This document shows positions 49,906 through 61,552 of a DNA stretch of 64,000 nucleotides, in pieces. Position 1 is the stretch's first letter. The number at the start of each line of letters is the position of its first letter. The notes under the pieces were generated by a model. The model worked only from the letters and a program-made list of their open reading frames with translations, was not told where the DNA came from and ran no database searches. A program made the position numbers and the translations under genes. Origin of the DNA: Cornus controversa (Eukaryota; Streptophyta; Magnoliopsida; Cornales; Cornaceae); the NCBI GenBank assembly GCA_026545225.1, contig CM048853.1, positions 47,665,755-47,729,754 on the forward strand. Reading direction: 5' to 3'.

Positions 49906-51379
49906 TTTTGGACTGTCCAATCAGCCATAACCTAATTCCAAGTTGGTTATGACAAATAATCTATCCATTGATACTTTTACTAAGAAAAGCTTTCTTATTT
50001 AATTGCACCTCAAAACAAAAATTGGAGCTATTTTTCAAGATGGCATAATGGAAACATTTATTTCACAGGCTTACCTCACATCAAAAGAATTAAATAATAT
50101 ATTGTCGAAGGATTTAAATATTAAAATTATAATATCTCTAATAGTTTAAGTTTTTAAATTAGATGGTGATTAACATGATATCGAGCAAAGCCTACTAGCT
50201 AACAATTTAATATATATATATATATATATAGATTTATTTTTAACCTTGCGCACCCTAGGCATGCATGGTTAGTTGCCTTCCTATTTAACTGTCCGTTTAC
50301 AAATAAACATACAATGATTATATATAGAACCGTCATAATAAAAAAAAAAAAAAAAATTTATTTTACTGATATCGACCAACTACCAATCAAAAGAAAATGT
50401 GAAAAATAAGTGATTGTGGCACCTAACAGAAACTTTCACAAATTTGTGTGTGCCCCATCAAATCTTTAGCTTTTTGTTAGTATTACATGAACTTGTCATT
50501 TTTTCTCTCCTCTTCTTTCCCCTCCCCCCTTCCTTCATGGGAGGGGAAGGTAACTAACTATGTCTCGTTGGTGATTTTTAGGCCGTTGTTCTTTTTATTT
50601 GTCTAGATCTGTTTGTGTTTTGCTTTTTTTAAATTGTTATGGGTGGATCTGGCTCAATTTTTTTTTATACTTTTTGGTTTGTTTTGTTTCGGTCTAGATC
50701 AGATATGATCTTTTTTTTAGATTTTGTTTCCCATCTTAATCAAATCTGATCTTGTTTCGGGTTTTGTTCCCGACTAGATCAGATTCTGTCATGCCTCAAT
50801 TTCTGATTTTCGAAAACAAGGGTTTAAAATGTGACGTACTTTAATAACTCTATTTTAGTCTAGAATCGGAGAAGTGGACCATTCTCCTACTATTTTGTGT
50901 TTTGGATTTCAGGTTCGATTTGCTTGTAATATTTATAAACGGATAAGATCAATTTAGTAGCAAAATATTCTAACAACTGTTCCAATTTGAATTTGTGCAT
51001 CTCTATCTTTGATGACAGACGGACAAATTCCTATAATTTGATTAAAGACGTAAGTACACACAATTACCCCAGAATATATGATATGTTTTACATCTGTGCA
51101 ATATGATATTAACTTCTGAACTTTGTCTTCTGAAAAAAGACAGATTATAGGTTTTAAATGGTATCCTCTCTCCTTGGCACTCTAGTACTCTGCAGTAGAT
51201 GATAAAGAAGTTGTTTCTCTTATTACAGTAAAAATGGAGATGAAAATAATTAAATAAATATTTTACTTATAGAAAATTGGTCCTGGTGAGTTACTTGACT
51301 TTGAATTTTAAATTGTTGAAAAATAAAGTATCACGTATAGTTTCTTTTATGCCGCCGACTTTTTTCGGTAGGGAAATTT

Positions 51380-52430
51380 ATTTAATACCTATAAATATGA
51401 AATTTTAGGTACTCAATAAATACCACTAAAATTTTGTGTATGAAAAAATTTCACCTCTAATAACTTTATATTTCATATTATCTCCTAAAATAGTGTGTTT
51501 ACTATTGGTGAAATTCCTATAAATATGGAATCGTTAAGGTACTCAATAATTATTCATTTAGTAAGAAAATTATGGAATATTACTAAGACTCTGTGAATGG
51601 AGGAATTCCACCACTAATAACTCTCTATTTCATATTATCTCTTAAAATAGTATGAAATAGAAGTTTACTATTGATAGAATTCTTATAAATCCCAGGATAC
51701 TATGAAAAATTATTGAATACCATCAAGATTCCTATTACTCATAAAGTAGGAAAAATTATTAAATACCACCGGGACTGTGTATGGGAGACCACCAGTAACT
51801 CTTTATTTCACATTATCTCATAAAATAGTGTGAAATAGAAGTTTATTATTGGTGGAATTTCTATAAATATAAAATTGTCGGAGTTTCAGTAAAGAAAATT
51901 ATTATATACCACCGGAACTTCATGTATGGAGAATCCCCCACTATTAATTCTCTATTTTATATTATGTGCTAAAATAGTGTAAAATAGAAGTTTACTATTG
52001 GTGGGATTCCTATAAATATGGAATCTACGGGAGTTCAATAATTACTACTTCAGTAGGAAAATATTGAATAACACTGGGACTCCGTGTATGATAGCATCCC
52101 GTCACTAGTAACTCTTTATTTCACATTGTCTAGTGTGAAATAGAATCTTACTATTAGTGGGATTCCTATAAATATGGAATCCTCAGGTACTCAATAATTA
52201 CTCCTTCTAGAGGAAAAATTATTGAATACGGTCGGGACTAGTAACTCTCTATTTCACATTATCTCTTAAAAATAGTGTAAAATAAAAGTTTACTATTGGT
52301 AGGATTCCTATAAATATGAAATTTTGGAGTATTAAATAATTAGTCATTCATTAGGAAAAAATATTGAATACTACCGGAACTCTGTACGAGGGAATCTCAC
52401 CATTAGTAACTATATTTCATACATATGTGA
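51380..52430 (+). repeat. Diverged tandem array, about seven units of 130-180 bp
   Basis: The phrase cctataaatatgg or a close variant recurs near 51388, 51516, 51682, 51860, 52009, 52165 and 52307. Each unit also carries most of ctattggtgggatt, gaataccaccgggact and a small palindrome (tatttcacattatct ... aaaatagtgtgaaata). Units are diverged and of unequal length, so the array is old. There is no ORF. Confidence 0.8.
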
Positions 52431-52575
52431 TTTATAAATATATATATATAGAGAGAGACAGAGAAATGTGACCTTTCTGGTACATACATATATATTTAGA
52501 ATTATATAAACCACATCAATATTATATATGGTATAAACTCTCCATATATATACATATATGTGTGTACTGAATTTG

Positions 52576-52745
52576 CATGTTTATACACAATATTGGTCTT
52601 CCTTGATCTCTAGAATAATATTTTCAAATTCTGAAGTAAGAGGCTTTGTTTATAATAATTCATGTTTATACACATAGTATTGGTCTTCCTTTATCGCTAG
52701 AATAATATTTTCGTGTTATGAAGCGAGAGGCTTTGTTTATAATTA
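52576..52745 (+). repeat. 85-bp tandem duplication
   Basis: Two units start catgtttatacaca at 52576 and 52661; each contains attggtcttcct and gaggctttgtttataat. Confidence 0.8.
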
Positions 52746-54939
52746 AAAATGACAAATCAATATGTATATATTGCACATCATTGTGAAATTTTTTTATGAC
52801 TTTTGGTTCATGCAAATGAACAGTTTGATTTAATGCCCAATTGAAGGGCTGAGTATTAAGGGTTTACGCAAACCTTCTTTGCCAAATTAGTTGTAATATC
52901 TCTGGGCTTTCTGATATATAATTTTTTGATGCAATATCGATCTCTATCTAAACAAATGGAGGACTTACACTTGCTCGAGTGACACATCATCAGTATTATA
53001 GGGTATTGTATAATTTTTTCTCTCTCTCTCTGATGCTTTTATTTTTTTAGCTAGTAGCATATTGTAGCTAATTTGGTTGTCAACTTTCATGGAATCACAA
53101 AATTTGTTGATTGTTTTTAGTGAAAGTCAAAAATATTGAAGGCCTGAGCTTAATAATACTAATAGAGGAATTTTATATGTTGATGAAGGCAATCTTTTGC
53201 ATGATTATTTAGCATATGGTTTTTTGAATTCTTATGCGGATTTGAAACCTTATAAGGAGAGGGAATTTCGAGATGGTTCAACAGGTTAAAGAAAGAAAAT
53301 TACATCTTTTTAGTCATTACTCACTCAAGTAATTTGGAATGCAATGATATTTTTTTTTAGATAAGACAATCGAATCCAAAACAATAATTATTTTATTTTT
53401 TGACAAGTAAGACACAAACATAAATACACAAAAATGTTACATACTTGAACCTCAACAATTTATTTATATAGTGGAGAAAATAATACTGTTTTTTTAAAAA
53501 AAAGAAGTAGAGCAAAGTTGTAGATTGTAAACATCCATGATTACTATGACAAACAACTGAAGGGTAGGAAGGAACACAAATTATTTGGTTAAGGTAATTA
53601 AATTGTAAATTGCTTACGTCGTCTTTGGGGAATTAAAAGATAAAAAAAAAGGTCTTTTCTATTATATAGCTGAAAATGAACAATTTATTGTAGCTATTTA
53701 GGTTCTGTAGATGCAAAAATCTACCTTAATATAGAATGGAGAACACAAGTAAATTGATTCGAATGTATTACAGTTTTTTATCCTATAATCATAGGATTTG
53801 ATTATATTATACATATCAAGTCAACTTATGATTTTTTGACCATTTGAACTGTCCTGTCAGATGCCATGTATAGCATACTTATGATATCTGTGGCTTTCCA
53901 TATGGTTTGTTTTTATTGGTGGGATTTTTTCTTCCACAAGTTTGTTTTTTTGATTGACGGTAATTATCTAACAACATTCAATTGTTATTGCTCGCATAGT
54001 TTCGGTGTTTTTCAATTTCTTACTATTTAGATGTTTTGGCGTTTTTTTTTTCTTTCCTATTTCTAATAATTAATTATGCTTGATTAGAAAGTTAGCTTCA
54101 CTTGTCCGTGTAGAATTCACACCAGACACATCTCAACGGCGAATGTGCAAGCTGAGTTATTTTGCTATCATTGTCGTGGTACTTATTATATCATATTTCC
54201 GCTGGAGCCGCCCCACGAGTCATTATTAAATGCCGCTGTGAGAGGGCTTCTCTTACTCTCACAGTCTATTGCTCTGTGTGCATAATATATGAATATATGA
54301 TCTCAAATTATTTTGGACCCGTGGACAAAGTTCAAGCAAGGTCCTGTTAACAACACGGTGGTGCTTGGTGGTGGGGGAAGGAGGAGGAGGAGGTCATAGG
54401 CGTTTCTAATTATTTATGTTATAAACTGTTTGGGCTTTCCAAAGTAACTATGTTATGATATTTCTCATGGGCTTGTCTTTTCTGAGATTGGGTTTTGGGT
54501 TAGGCTTTCTGCTTGCTTTCTTTCTTGGACTGGGCTTTCCTGCCCCTCCAATTGCTTTTATTTTTTGGGTTCTAAATGGGCCTCCCTAGAGTGGGAATAT
54601 CTGTACATTTTATAAGGGGTTGTTTGGTAACGCTGTTGGATTCTATTTTCTGATTGCTAACGTTATATGCTGTTGAAATTTTAAAAGTACAAATCTAAAA
54701 ATATATTTGGTAACCCAAAATTAATTTTTTAAAAAATAGTAGTATCTTTGACTAAAAATTGTGTTTGAGTAATATGGTTCAAACTCATTTTAATCAACAT
54801 AAATGTGATAATGTATATTATTTCCTCCGAAATTATATTTGTTAGGACTTTATTTTAGTTTATTTTAATTAAAAATTTATTTTTAAGCATTTGCATGTTT
54901 TTGGTAATTGTCATAAATTCTAACTATTTACATGTTTTT

Positions 54940-55386
54940 GTTAATTGTCATATATTATTATATATACTTGTTTTAATTCCTTTTATATTTCTATATTATA
55001 TATAATTGTATTTATATATAACTCTTATTTTATTGTATTTTCTTCTTATATATATCTTTATATTTATTTATTATTATATATATATATTTATATTTATTGT
55101 ATTTTATCAAAGTTTTTTATTCTTATTGACTTATAATTTTGTATTTATTATATTATATATAATTGGATTTATATATAACTCTTATTTTATTGTATTTTCT
55201 TCTTATATATACATTATATTTATTTATTTATTATTATATGTATATATCTTATATATTTTTATATATATTATTTATTGTATTTTATTCCTATTGACTTATA
55301 ATTTTGTATTTATTGTATTTTATTTTTATTTATATTATATTATTTTTATTTATAATTTTCTTATTTATTGTATTTTATTTTGTTAT
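54940..55386. repeat. A/T-only tandem repeat left of the solo LTR
   Basis: Almost pure A+T. A stretch of about 155 bp containing cttattttattgtattttct occurs twice (near 54998 and 55151), and the word tttattgtatttt recurs many times. The same text continues right of the LTR (56645-56790), so the LTR landed inside this block. The long open frame at 55006-55455 is a by-product of this composition. Confidence 0.65.
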
Positions 55387-56644
55387 TGTTGGTATGGGCC
55401 AATCAGGCCATTCAGGGTCTGCCACTTATATCCACGTGGCAAGGCCCACCTTTGACGTTTCCTCCATTTTCGAGCTTCCTCAGCAATTCCGCAGGGCAAT
55501 GGGCCTACTTTGACCTTCTTTTCTAATCGAGCTCCTCCGAGGAGAGAGAGTCTCCATTGAGCCCCCTCCTCGGACAGAGCATTCCAATCGAGCTCCTCCG
55601 AGGGGAAAGAGTCTCCATCGCGCCCCCCTCGGATAGAGGATTTCAATCGAGCTCCTCTAGTGAGAGAAGTTTACCATCGATCTCTTTCCCTCATTATATA
55701 GGGGGCGCCTCAGGGTATGATCGTTTTTCTTTGGCGAGTCATTCTCTACTGATGAAACTTCGCGGAGGTCCTCTCTACGGATCAACCTCCATTTGGCAAG
55801 GAAACATTCCTTTCTACAGATAAAACCTTGCGAGGAGTTCCTCCCTACGGATAAACCTCAAATGAGTCTTTTTCCTTTCATTTGGATAAGTCTCGGATGG
55901 TGATGAGCTCCTCTCTATGGATAAACATCACAGGAAATCCTCTCTACGGATCAATTTTTCCAAAGCCAGGAGGCACTCCTCTCTACGGATAAAACCTCGA
56001 AGAGGTCCTCTCTACAGATCAACCTCTATTTTACGAGGAGTTCCTCTCTAAGGATAAACCTCTTTTTTACGAGGAGTTCCTCCCTACGGATAAACCTCGT
56101 GGCATTCCGTGCTCCTATAGGGGGTAAGATCACTGCCTTATGGGAACTAAGGGCTTGGGTTTGGAGGCTGGAGTCCAAGGTATGCTAAATCCATGACAAA
56201 CCTCATTTTCTAGCTAGGATGAGGACCTTGCATCATGGATTGGCCTGTCACAGAGGAAAGAAGATAACCAGGTGAGGTGAGTGAATCCCCTTTTCTGACA
56301 AGTACAATCTCAGCCCTTGCTCCACAGATATTTACCACATATATTTTTCACCGCAAAACCTCGACCATTGGTGAGAAAAGACATTTTTGCCTATAAATAG
56401 TGAGAGAAAAGTAAAGAACTGGGATAGGGACAAAAAAGACAGGACAAAAAGAACCTTTTTCTAAAACAGTACCCAGTACACACCAAATCTTCTCCTTTTC
56501 CCACCGAATTCCTCCCCTCTTCTTACAATCCACCTAGAACAGTGGGCTCCTTTGTGACAGCTTGGATTCTCACCAGGACCCACTCTATGGCGACCATCAT
56601 TGTGGAAAGTTTGACTTCAGTTTTAACAGAACCTACTACAAACA
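55387..56644. mobile_element. Solo LTR of an LTR retrotransposon, 1258 bp
   Basis: The ends are TGTTGGTATG and CTACAAACA (TG...CA), with the 5-bp target duplication gttat at 55382-55386 and 56645-56649. It is much more GC-rich than its surroundings. Inside are many copies of a short cctctctacggataaacctc-like phrase and a tataaatag box near 56393. No internal retrotransposon domain, tRNA-primer site or second LTR flanks it, so it is a recombination remnant. The superfamily cannot be fixed from the LTR alone. The exact target duplication suggests moderate age at most. Confidence 0.85.
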
Positions 56645-56649
56645 GTTAT

Positions 56650-57300
56650 ATTTATATTTTTTGAGTAACCAATTTTTTATTTATTGTATTTTCTATTTTT
56701 TTTAATTTTGTTTTTTATAAAATTTTAATTTATTGTATTATATTATATTTTTGAGCAAGCAAATTTTTTATTTATTGTATTTTATAAAAAAATCATAAAT
56801 GAAAAATTGAATTAAAAAATAAAATCTGAAACTGAAAGTTTTATTATTATGAAGCTTTCAAATTATGTCTAAAAATTGTCAAAATTTTGACGTCAATTTT
56901 CTTTTTTCAAAAAGTTACCAAATGTGATTTCTGTGACTTTCAAAAAAACTTTTAAGAGATATTTTTGATTTATTCAATGTGAAGCAAGGATGGAGAGGAT
57001 CATCTGAACCTGTAAAGTCGTAATCATCAATTTTATGGGGACCTTGTTGTATTTAAGAGTTTGTATACGAGAAATAGAACAACGAAAGTATTTTTGTATT
57101 TCTTAAGTATCTTGCTTTTTTCTTTCTATATATATATATATATATATAAAGTCAGAAAGAAACAAAACTGAACCAAACAAAATTATTCAAACTCCTCTGA
57201 AAACCAATTATAGGCTTGAAAACCCCCCACAGAGCAACAGTAAGAAGGAGCCTTCGTAGCAAAAATGAAGGCAAAAATAAGGGCACCACATAAAAGAGTA
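56650..57300. other. Spacer, solo LTR to tRNA gene
   Basis: A/T-rich repeat text to about 56960 that may be the right half of a non-autonomous element interrupted by the LTR (ttggtaac-type words occur near 54625 and, inverted, near 56925), then a TA run at 57126-57147. No gene is recognised. Confidence 0.4.
57292..57295 (-). terminator. Pol III terminator of tRNA-Asp
   Basis: TTTT on the minus strand, six bases after the last base of the tRNA gene. Confidence 0.65.
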
Positions 57301-57372
57301 CGCCGTTGCCGGGGATCGAACCCGGGTCACCCGGGTGACAGGCGGGAATACTCACCACTATACTACAACGAC
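57301..57372 (-). tRNA. tRNA-Asp (GUC)
   Basis: The 72-base gene starts GTCGTTGTAG, with A-box region TAGTATAGTGGTGAG, anticodon loop CTGTCAC (anticodon GTC) and B box GGTTCGATCCCC, and ends AACGGCG with no encoded CCA. The acceptor arms GTCGTTG / CAACGGC pair with one G-T. Compared with the plant tRNA-Asp sequence I remember, base 39 is C where G is expected, which leaves a C-C mismatch at the innermost pair of the anticodon stem (CCCGC against CCGGG). It has no intron. Confidence 0.93.
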
Positions 57373-57984
57373 TGGTTAATATGGAAGTTTCACATTATAA
57401 AGTTATTCAAGTTGATAGTATCGAAAAAGAAAAAAATAAACTCTCTAATCTGAAATAATTCAATGGTAGCAACAATATAATATGGTACACCTCCTGCAGG
57501 ACAAATAAAGGTGGTTCCCATTTTTCTTCTTTAATACCCACCAATTTCGCTATGTTGGTGTATATTTTCCACCTGAATTAATTTACAATTGAATGTTGCC
57601 TCTGCTATTATTTCCTTGTTCTCAATTCAACATAGAGAGCAAACTTCAAATCCATTGTTCTAATCTCATAATCACTGCTCCAAAGACAAAGGGCACACCA
57701 ATAAAACACAAAATGTATGATCAGCCATGGCTTTAAACTATCTTCAATTCCATGACTAATTTGCTTCTTCTTAGACAGGTGTTCAAAAAAATGTCTTCTC
57801 TCCAAACCAACCTCAAGTCTGTATCAAAATGCCCAAAACTAGAGAGCAAAAAATGACCTTTTTGCCAACATATTTGAAACATCAACAATCAGTTTCTGAG
57901 AAATTTTCTCAAAGATCAATCAAGCATACAACACCAACAAATGGAAGATAAAACTAAATGGATGTGATTTCTTTCACTTGCCAT

Positions 57985-58368
57985 CTATATATCTAAATGG
58001 GGATTGCATTCTTTGGAATAAAAATCATTTTTCTCTATAAAAACTTTTAACAACTCAAATGTGAACTCTGGATTGTTTGGGTCGCTTGTCTGAGACCCAA
58101 TAGGGGAATCCAATGTCTGGGGTTGCTTGAAACACAAGTAACAACCTCCACCTCCACCAACCACCCTCTCACCCAAACAGCCCGTAGTAGTCGAAGAAGT
58201 ATTTGAAAGCCTCTCGTTTCTTGCCTTTTTGACACCCTTTCCACTCTTCTCATCATTCCTCCGAACAAAACCACCACCACTATCATTGTTTTCATCGTCA
58301 TGCCCACCGCCGTCGCCACCAAAAACGGAGGAGTCCGATGTCTCCTTCTCAGACTCAGACATTAACAA
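57985..58368 (-). CDS. Small conserved-looking protein of unknown function, 127 aa
   Basis: I do not recognise the family. The single-exon frame runs from 58368 (a second ATG at 58362 gives MSESEKETSD) to a stop at 57985. The N-terminal half is low-complexity: serine, glycine and acidic residues, then a basic patch (KSGKGVKKARNER) that could act as a nuclear signal. The C-terminal third is ordered-looking: GGCYLCFKQPQTLDSPIGSQ, then EFTFELLKVFIEKNDFYSKE and CNPHLDI. That end has the feel of a conserved plant domain and makes this frame convincing, more so than the overlapping 91-codon frame on the same strand. The upstream region is a long inverted repeat. Confidence 0.65.
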   Translation of the reverse strand: MLMSESEKETSDSSVFGGDGGGHDDENNDSGGGFVRRNDEKSGKGVKKARNERLSNTSSTTTGCLGERVVGGGGGCYLCFKQPQTLDSPIGSQTSDPNNPEFTFELLKVFIEKNDFYSKECNPHLDI

Positions 58369-58407
58369 TATATATATTTATATATATATATGTGTGTGTG
58401 TGTGTCA
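58369..58407. repeat. (TA)/(TG) microsatellite just before the start codon
   Basis: Runs of TA and TG in the presumed 5' leader of the minus-strand gene at 57985-58368, continuing into the inverted repeat. Confidence 0.7.
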
Positions 58408-58704
58408 GTGTGTGTGTGTGTGAGATAACAAAGGGAACTGAGAATTTGAATTGCACTCTGAACAGACAGAGAGAGTAATAGTTGTTTCCTTGGCCAGAAT
58501 TGTCGGGGCAACTATGGTTCTCACGAGAGAGACAACTCATACATGGATACCATAAACAGCACGCACGCCGTGTGAGTTGTCTCTCTCGTGAGAACCATAG
58601 TTGCCCCGACAATTCTGGCGAAGGAAACAACTATTACTCTCTCTCTCTTTTCAGAGTGCAATTCAAATTCTCAGTTCCCTTTCTTATCTCACACACACAC
58701 ACAC
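58408..58704. repeat. Near-perfect inverted repeat, arms about 130 bp, 33-bp loop
   Basis: The left arm 58408-58539 and right arm 58573-58704 are reverse complements with about four mismatches outside the outermost TG/CA tracts, where alignment is loose. Landmarks on the left are ttgtcggggcaactatggtt and acgagagagacaactca. The loop is 58540-58572. It lies 40-340 bases upstream of the minus-strand gene. The left arm, read on the minus strand, looks like that gene's CT-rich 5' leader, so the right arm looks like a fresh inverted copy of the leader/promoter. Confidence 0.92.
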
Positions 58705-61491
58705 ATATATATCCTTCTAGGTTTTATGCAGGGCTGTTTTGGTAAGTAACAAAAATAATGTTACATTTATTTCGTTAGAATGAAAAAGAGTCTGTAGGAT
58801 AACATCTAACATTTATTTCGTTTTTTTTTCTGCACTTTCTATAGCCTATGTTGATGGTTTTAGCCTTTTAGGCATAGAAAGCTGCCAAAATATGTATGTG
58901 TCATGTTCTGATCTGATGGCATGATATCATGCTTGGTTTACATTTGTTTGTGAGTTTGTGTTGGTCAAGGTTTATGATCTTTGATTTATTGAGTTTTGTT
59001 TTGTGTTGTTGATTTGTATATTTGTGACTGTGTAATGTGGTAAGATTTTATAGAAGATTCTTTATTTTTCTATTTTTGGATGAATTTATGAGATTGCAAT
59101 GTAGTAAGTTTATATAAAAGATTCTTTCTTTTTCTATTTTTGGATGAAATTATGAGATTTTGAAGGATGAAAAGGTTTAGTGATGTTTTCTATGGCTTGG
59201 CTTTGACGAGTGCATGAGATATGTTTGACAAATTGTCCCATATGGGATATACCTATTTTAAGCACACACTGTGTGTAGGTCAGTGCGAAACCGTGAATAA
59301 TATTATCCCCAAGGGAGTTAGTTAAAAACTACACGTATATGTTTGAGTTCAATTTCCCTCCCTTGAGACTAGCTTCATAAAGATTTTCTCACTTATGATG
59401 TCCTAAGGGAATTAGTTTCACCCAAAAGGTGGAGATAGCACTTTAGTCACCAAAACAAAACAAAAAAAGTGCAAGTAATGTTGTTGATATGGATGTTGAC
59501 ACTTGACAGTAGCTGAGAAGTTGAATTCGGGGCTATGGTTTGATGCGTGACTTGTTTAGGGAGAAAAGTTTGTTTCTGAATGTGCTCATCCTTTTTGTTG
59601 GTTTGTTTTTCTAAGGACTTGTGAAGAATGAGAGAAAGCAATGAATTTAGATGGAGTACTTTGAGGAAGTCTTTGGAAAAACTTCAAAATTTCTGAAAGA
59701 AATTTAAAAACTAATATTTCTATAGAGAGGTAAAAGAGAGAAACTAGTTTTAAGGAAAACACTTATTAAAATCTAAAAAAGCAGTAAAAGAGTATAACAT
59801 TAAAAAAATTGTTAAAAAAATGAGTAAAATAAATTCTGAAAAAAATAGGACACATACAAGTTCTTCGTCTGATGCAGAGGAGCCATGAAAGCCTTCAAAA
59901 AGAAGGCACCCTAGTAGTGCACAAGGTCCATGGACCAGCTCAAGACTCAGGACATGGTTGTAATGTGGTTACCTCACTAATGAAAGGAATTTAATAAAGA
60001 AAAATAAAAATATAGAGTGAGGTATCTTATGCACATGTTACTTATGCCGGATCTAATGCATTTTGAGAATGAACCAGAGCTTTGGGCTCTCAGCATTGAT
60101 CCCATTGAAATTATGCAATCACCCTTTTATTTTATTAGTTGATTGGGTGTTCTAGAAATGTTTTGGAACTAAAATTATCAAAAAGATCACTGTTTGACTT
60201 GCCTTATCTATGTTTTTGCTGTGTTTGTATTAAGCTAATGTGAATTTTCATACTCTTGATTCATTCTGCCCAGGCCTTGAACTATTTTAGTTGTAATCTT
60301 ACTTGCATTCCCTTTTTTGTTTCATTATGTTTTCTGAATTCTTAAGTGATCATTGCTTGGTTAATGGTAGAAACTTGAGCTGCAATCATGAGGAGGTGAG
60401 TTCGAGTTTGACAGCAACCACTTTATGCAAACTGGAATATAATGCCAAAGATTAGGTATGTCTCCCATTTTCTCTTCTGTGCAGCCCAGCTAAGTGAAGG
60501 GCTTCTAATGATTTCTGGTTGCAAAAACATTAAGTAAAGCAGATATGTGCCAATTTATGAAGATAAGTTGAATATGGTTATTTGCCATGTATAAGCCTTC
60601 AGTGTGATGGTATTTAAGGCTTTGTTGAATTGAGTCAAGTCTTAAGCCATCAACATGATAATGCCAAAGTGATGATAATTGGGAGAGAAGAAAGCTAGTG
60701 GGTCATTGATCCTTTGTCTTCGGAGTGCAACATGTGTTGTTCTTCCATTGTGGCCTCAAATGTCATATCTTCATTTCGATACTCTATAATTACTACTCTG
60801 TTTGGTGATTAACTGATGATTAACAAAACTTTATCATTTAAATGCTTCTGTTCTTGATGCCTTTGTCTTTCTAGCTTTCACTTGATTAAACTTAAATTTT
60901 GCACAACTACATTGTATCTTTTTTCTACTCATTTCTCCAATTAGAGAAGAACCATATCAATTCAACACTGAATTAAGTAGATAAAGGCTCCTGATATTCT
61001 TGGTTCTGAAAAATATTGGCACATGAAGAGGAGCCTAAAAACTTCAAAAAATTCCTCCTTTTTTCAAGCTTTGTGCTGATTGAATCTTAATCTAGTTGCA
61101 TTTCAATTTAATCCTTTCTATTCTTTTTGGTATATGTTTCTGACATAATCAGGCTATATATTTCAATAACACGTATATGATCTTATCACACGCGTAATAG
61201 CCTATAATTCTACTGCTATCACGATTATGAATGACATTGGAGCATTTGTGAGACGCACATGATTACAGAAAAATAGTAAACACTAGATGCTATGGTTACC
61301 CTACATGGCTTTCTTTTAGGCTGCATTATGAATGCTCAATACAAATGACAATTGAGCGGTTTAGAGACCTTTCTGATTGGTCCCAGAAGCTCATCATTAT
61401 AGTTTATACTCTGATTAGTGTTCCAGACCCTAGATGAAACATGCCTTGTTGTAGAAAAAATATGGTGAGCCAAGCTTAAACTTATTATTTT

Positions 61492-61552
61492 CATCATTCA
61501 TCATCATCCTTGCCTAATCCATATGAACGGGGTCAGTCACATGAATTGCTAT
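61492..61552 (-). mobile_element. RTE-type LINE 3' tail
   Basis: On the minus strand: aattcatgtgactgaccccg, then aggcaaggatgatgatga. Same kind of tail as at 12785 and 34262. Confidence 0.45.

Larger units (their letters stand above)
48461..54939. other. Gene-poor region right of the GLP cluster
   Basis: No gene is recognised. It holds a partial GATACG element (49555-49905), a TA microsatellite near 50211-50230, text with repeated agatcagat/tgatct words near 50680-50790, a tandem array (51380-52430), and an 85-bp tandem duplication (52576-52745). Confidence 0.55.

Noticed and set aside
55006-55455. 149-codon open frame rich in Tyr, Ile, Phe and Leu
   Set aside because: It is a by-product of almost pure A/T repeat sequence plus the start of the solo LTR; there is no domain and no credible codon use.
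58047-58322. 91-codon minus-strand frame overlapping the 127-aa gene
   Set aside because: It is a shadow in another frame; the 127-codon frame has a far more protein-like C-terminus.
58482-58745. 87-codon plus-strand frame and its minus-strand twin at 58355-58630
   Set aside because: Both lie within the inverted repeat, which is why they encode nearly the same peptide from opposite strands.
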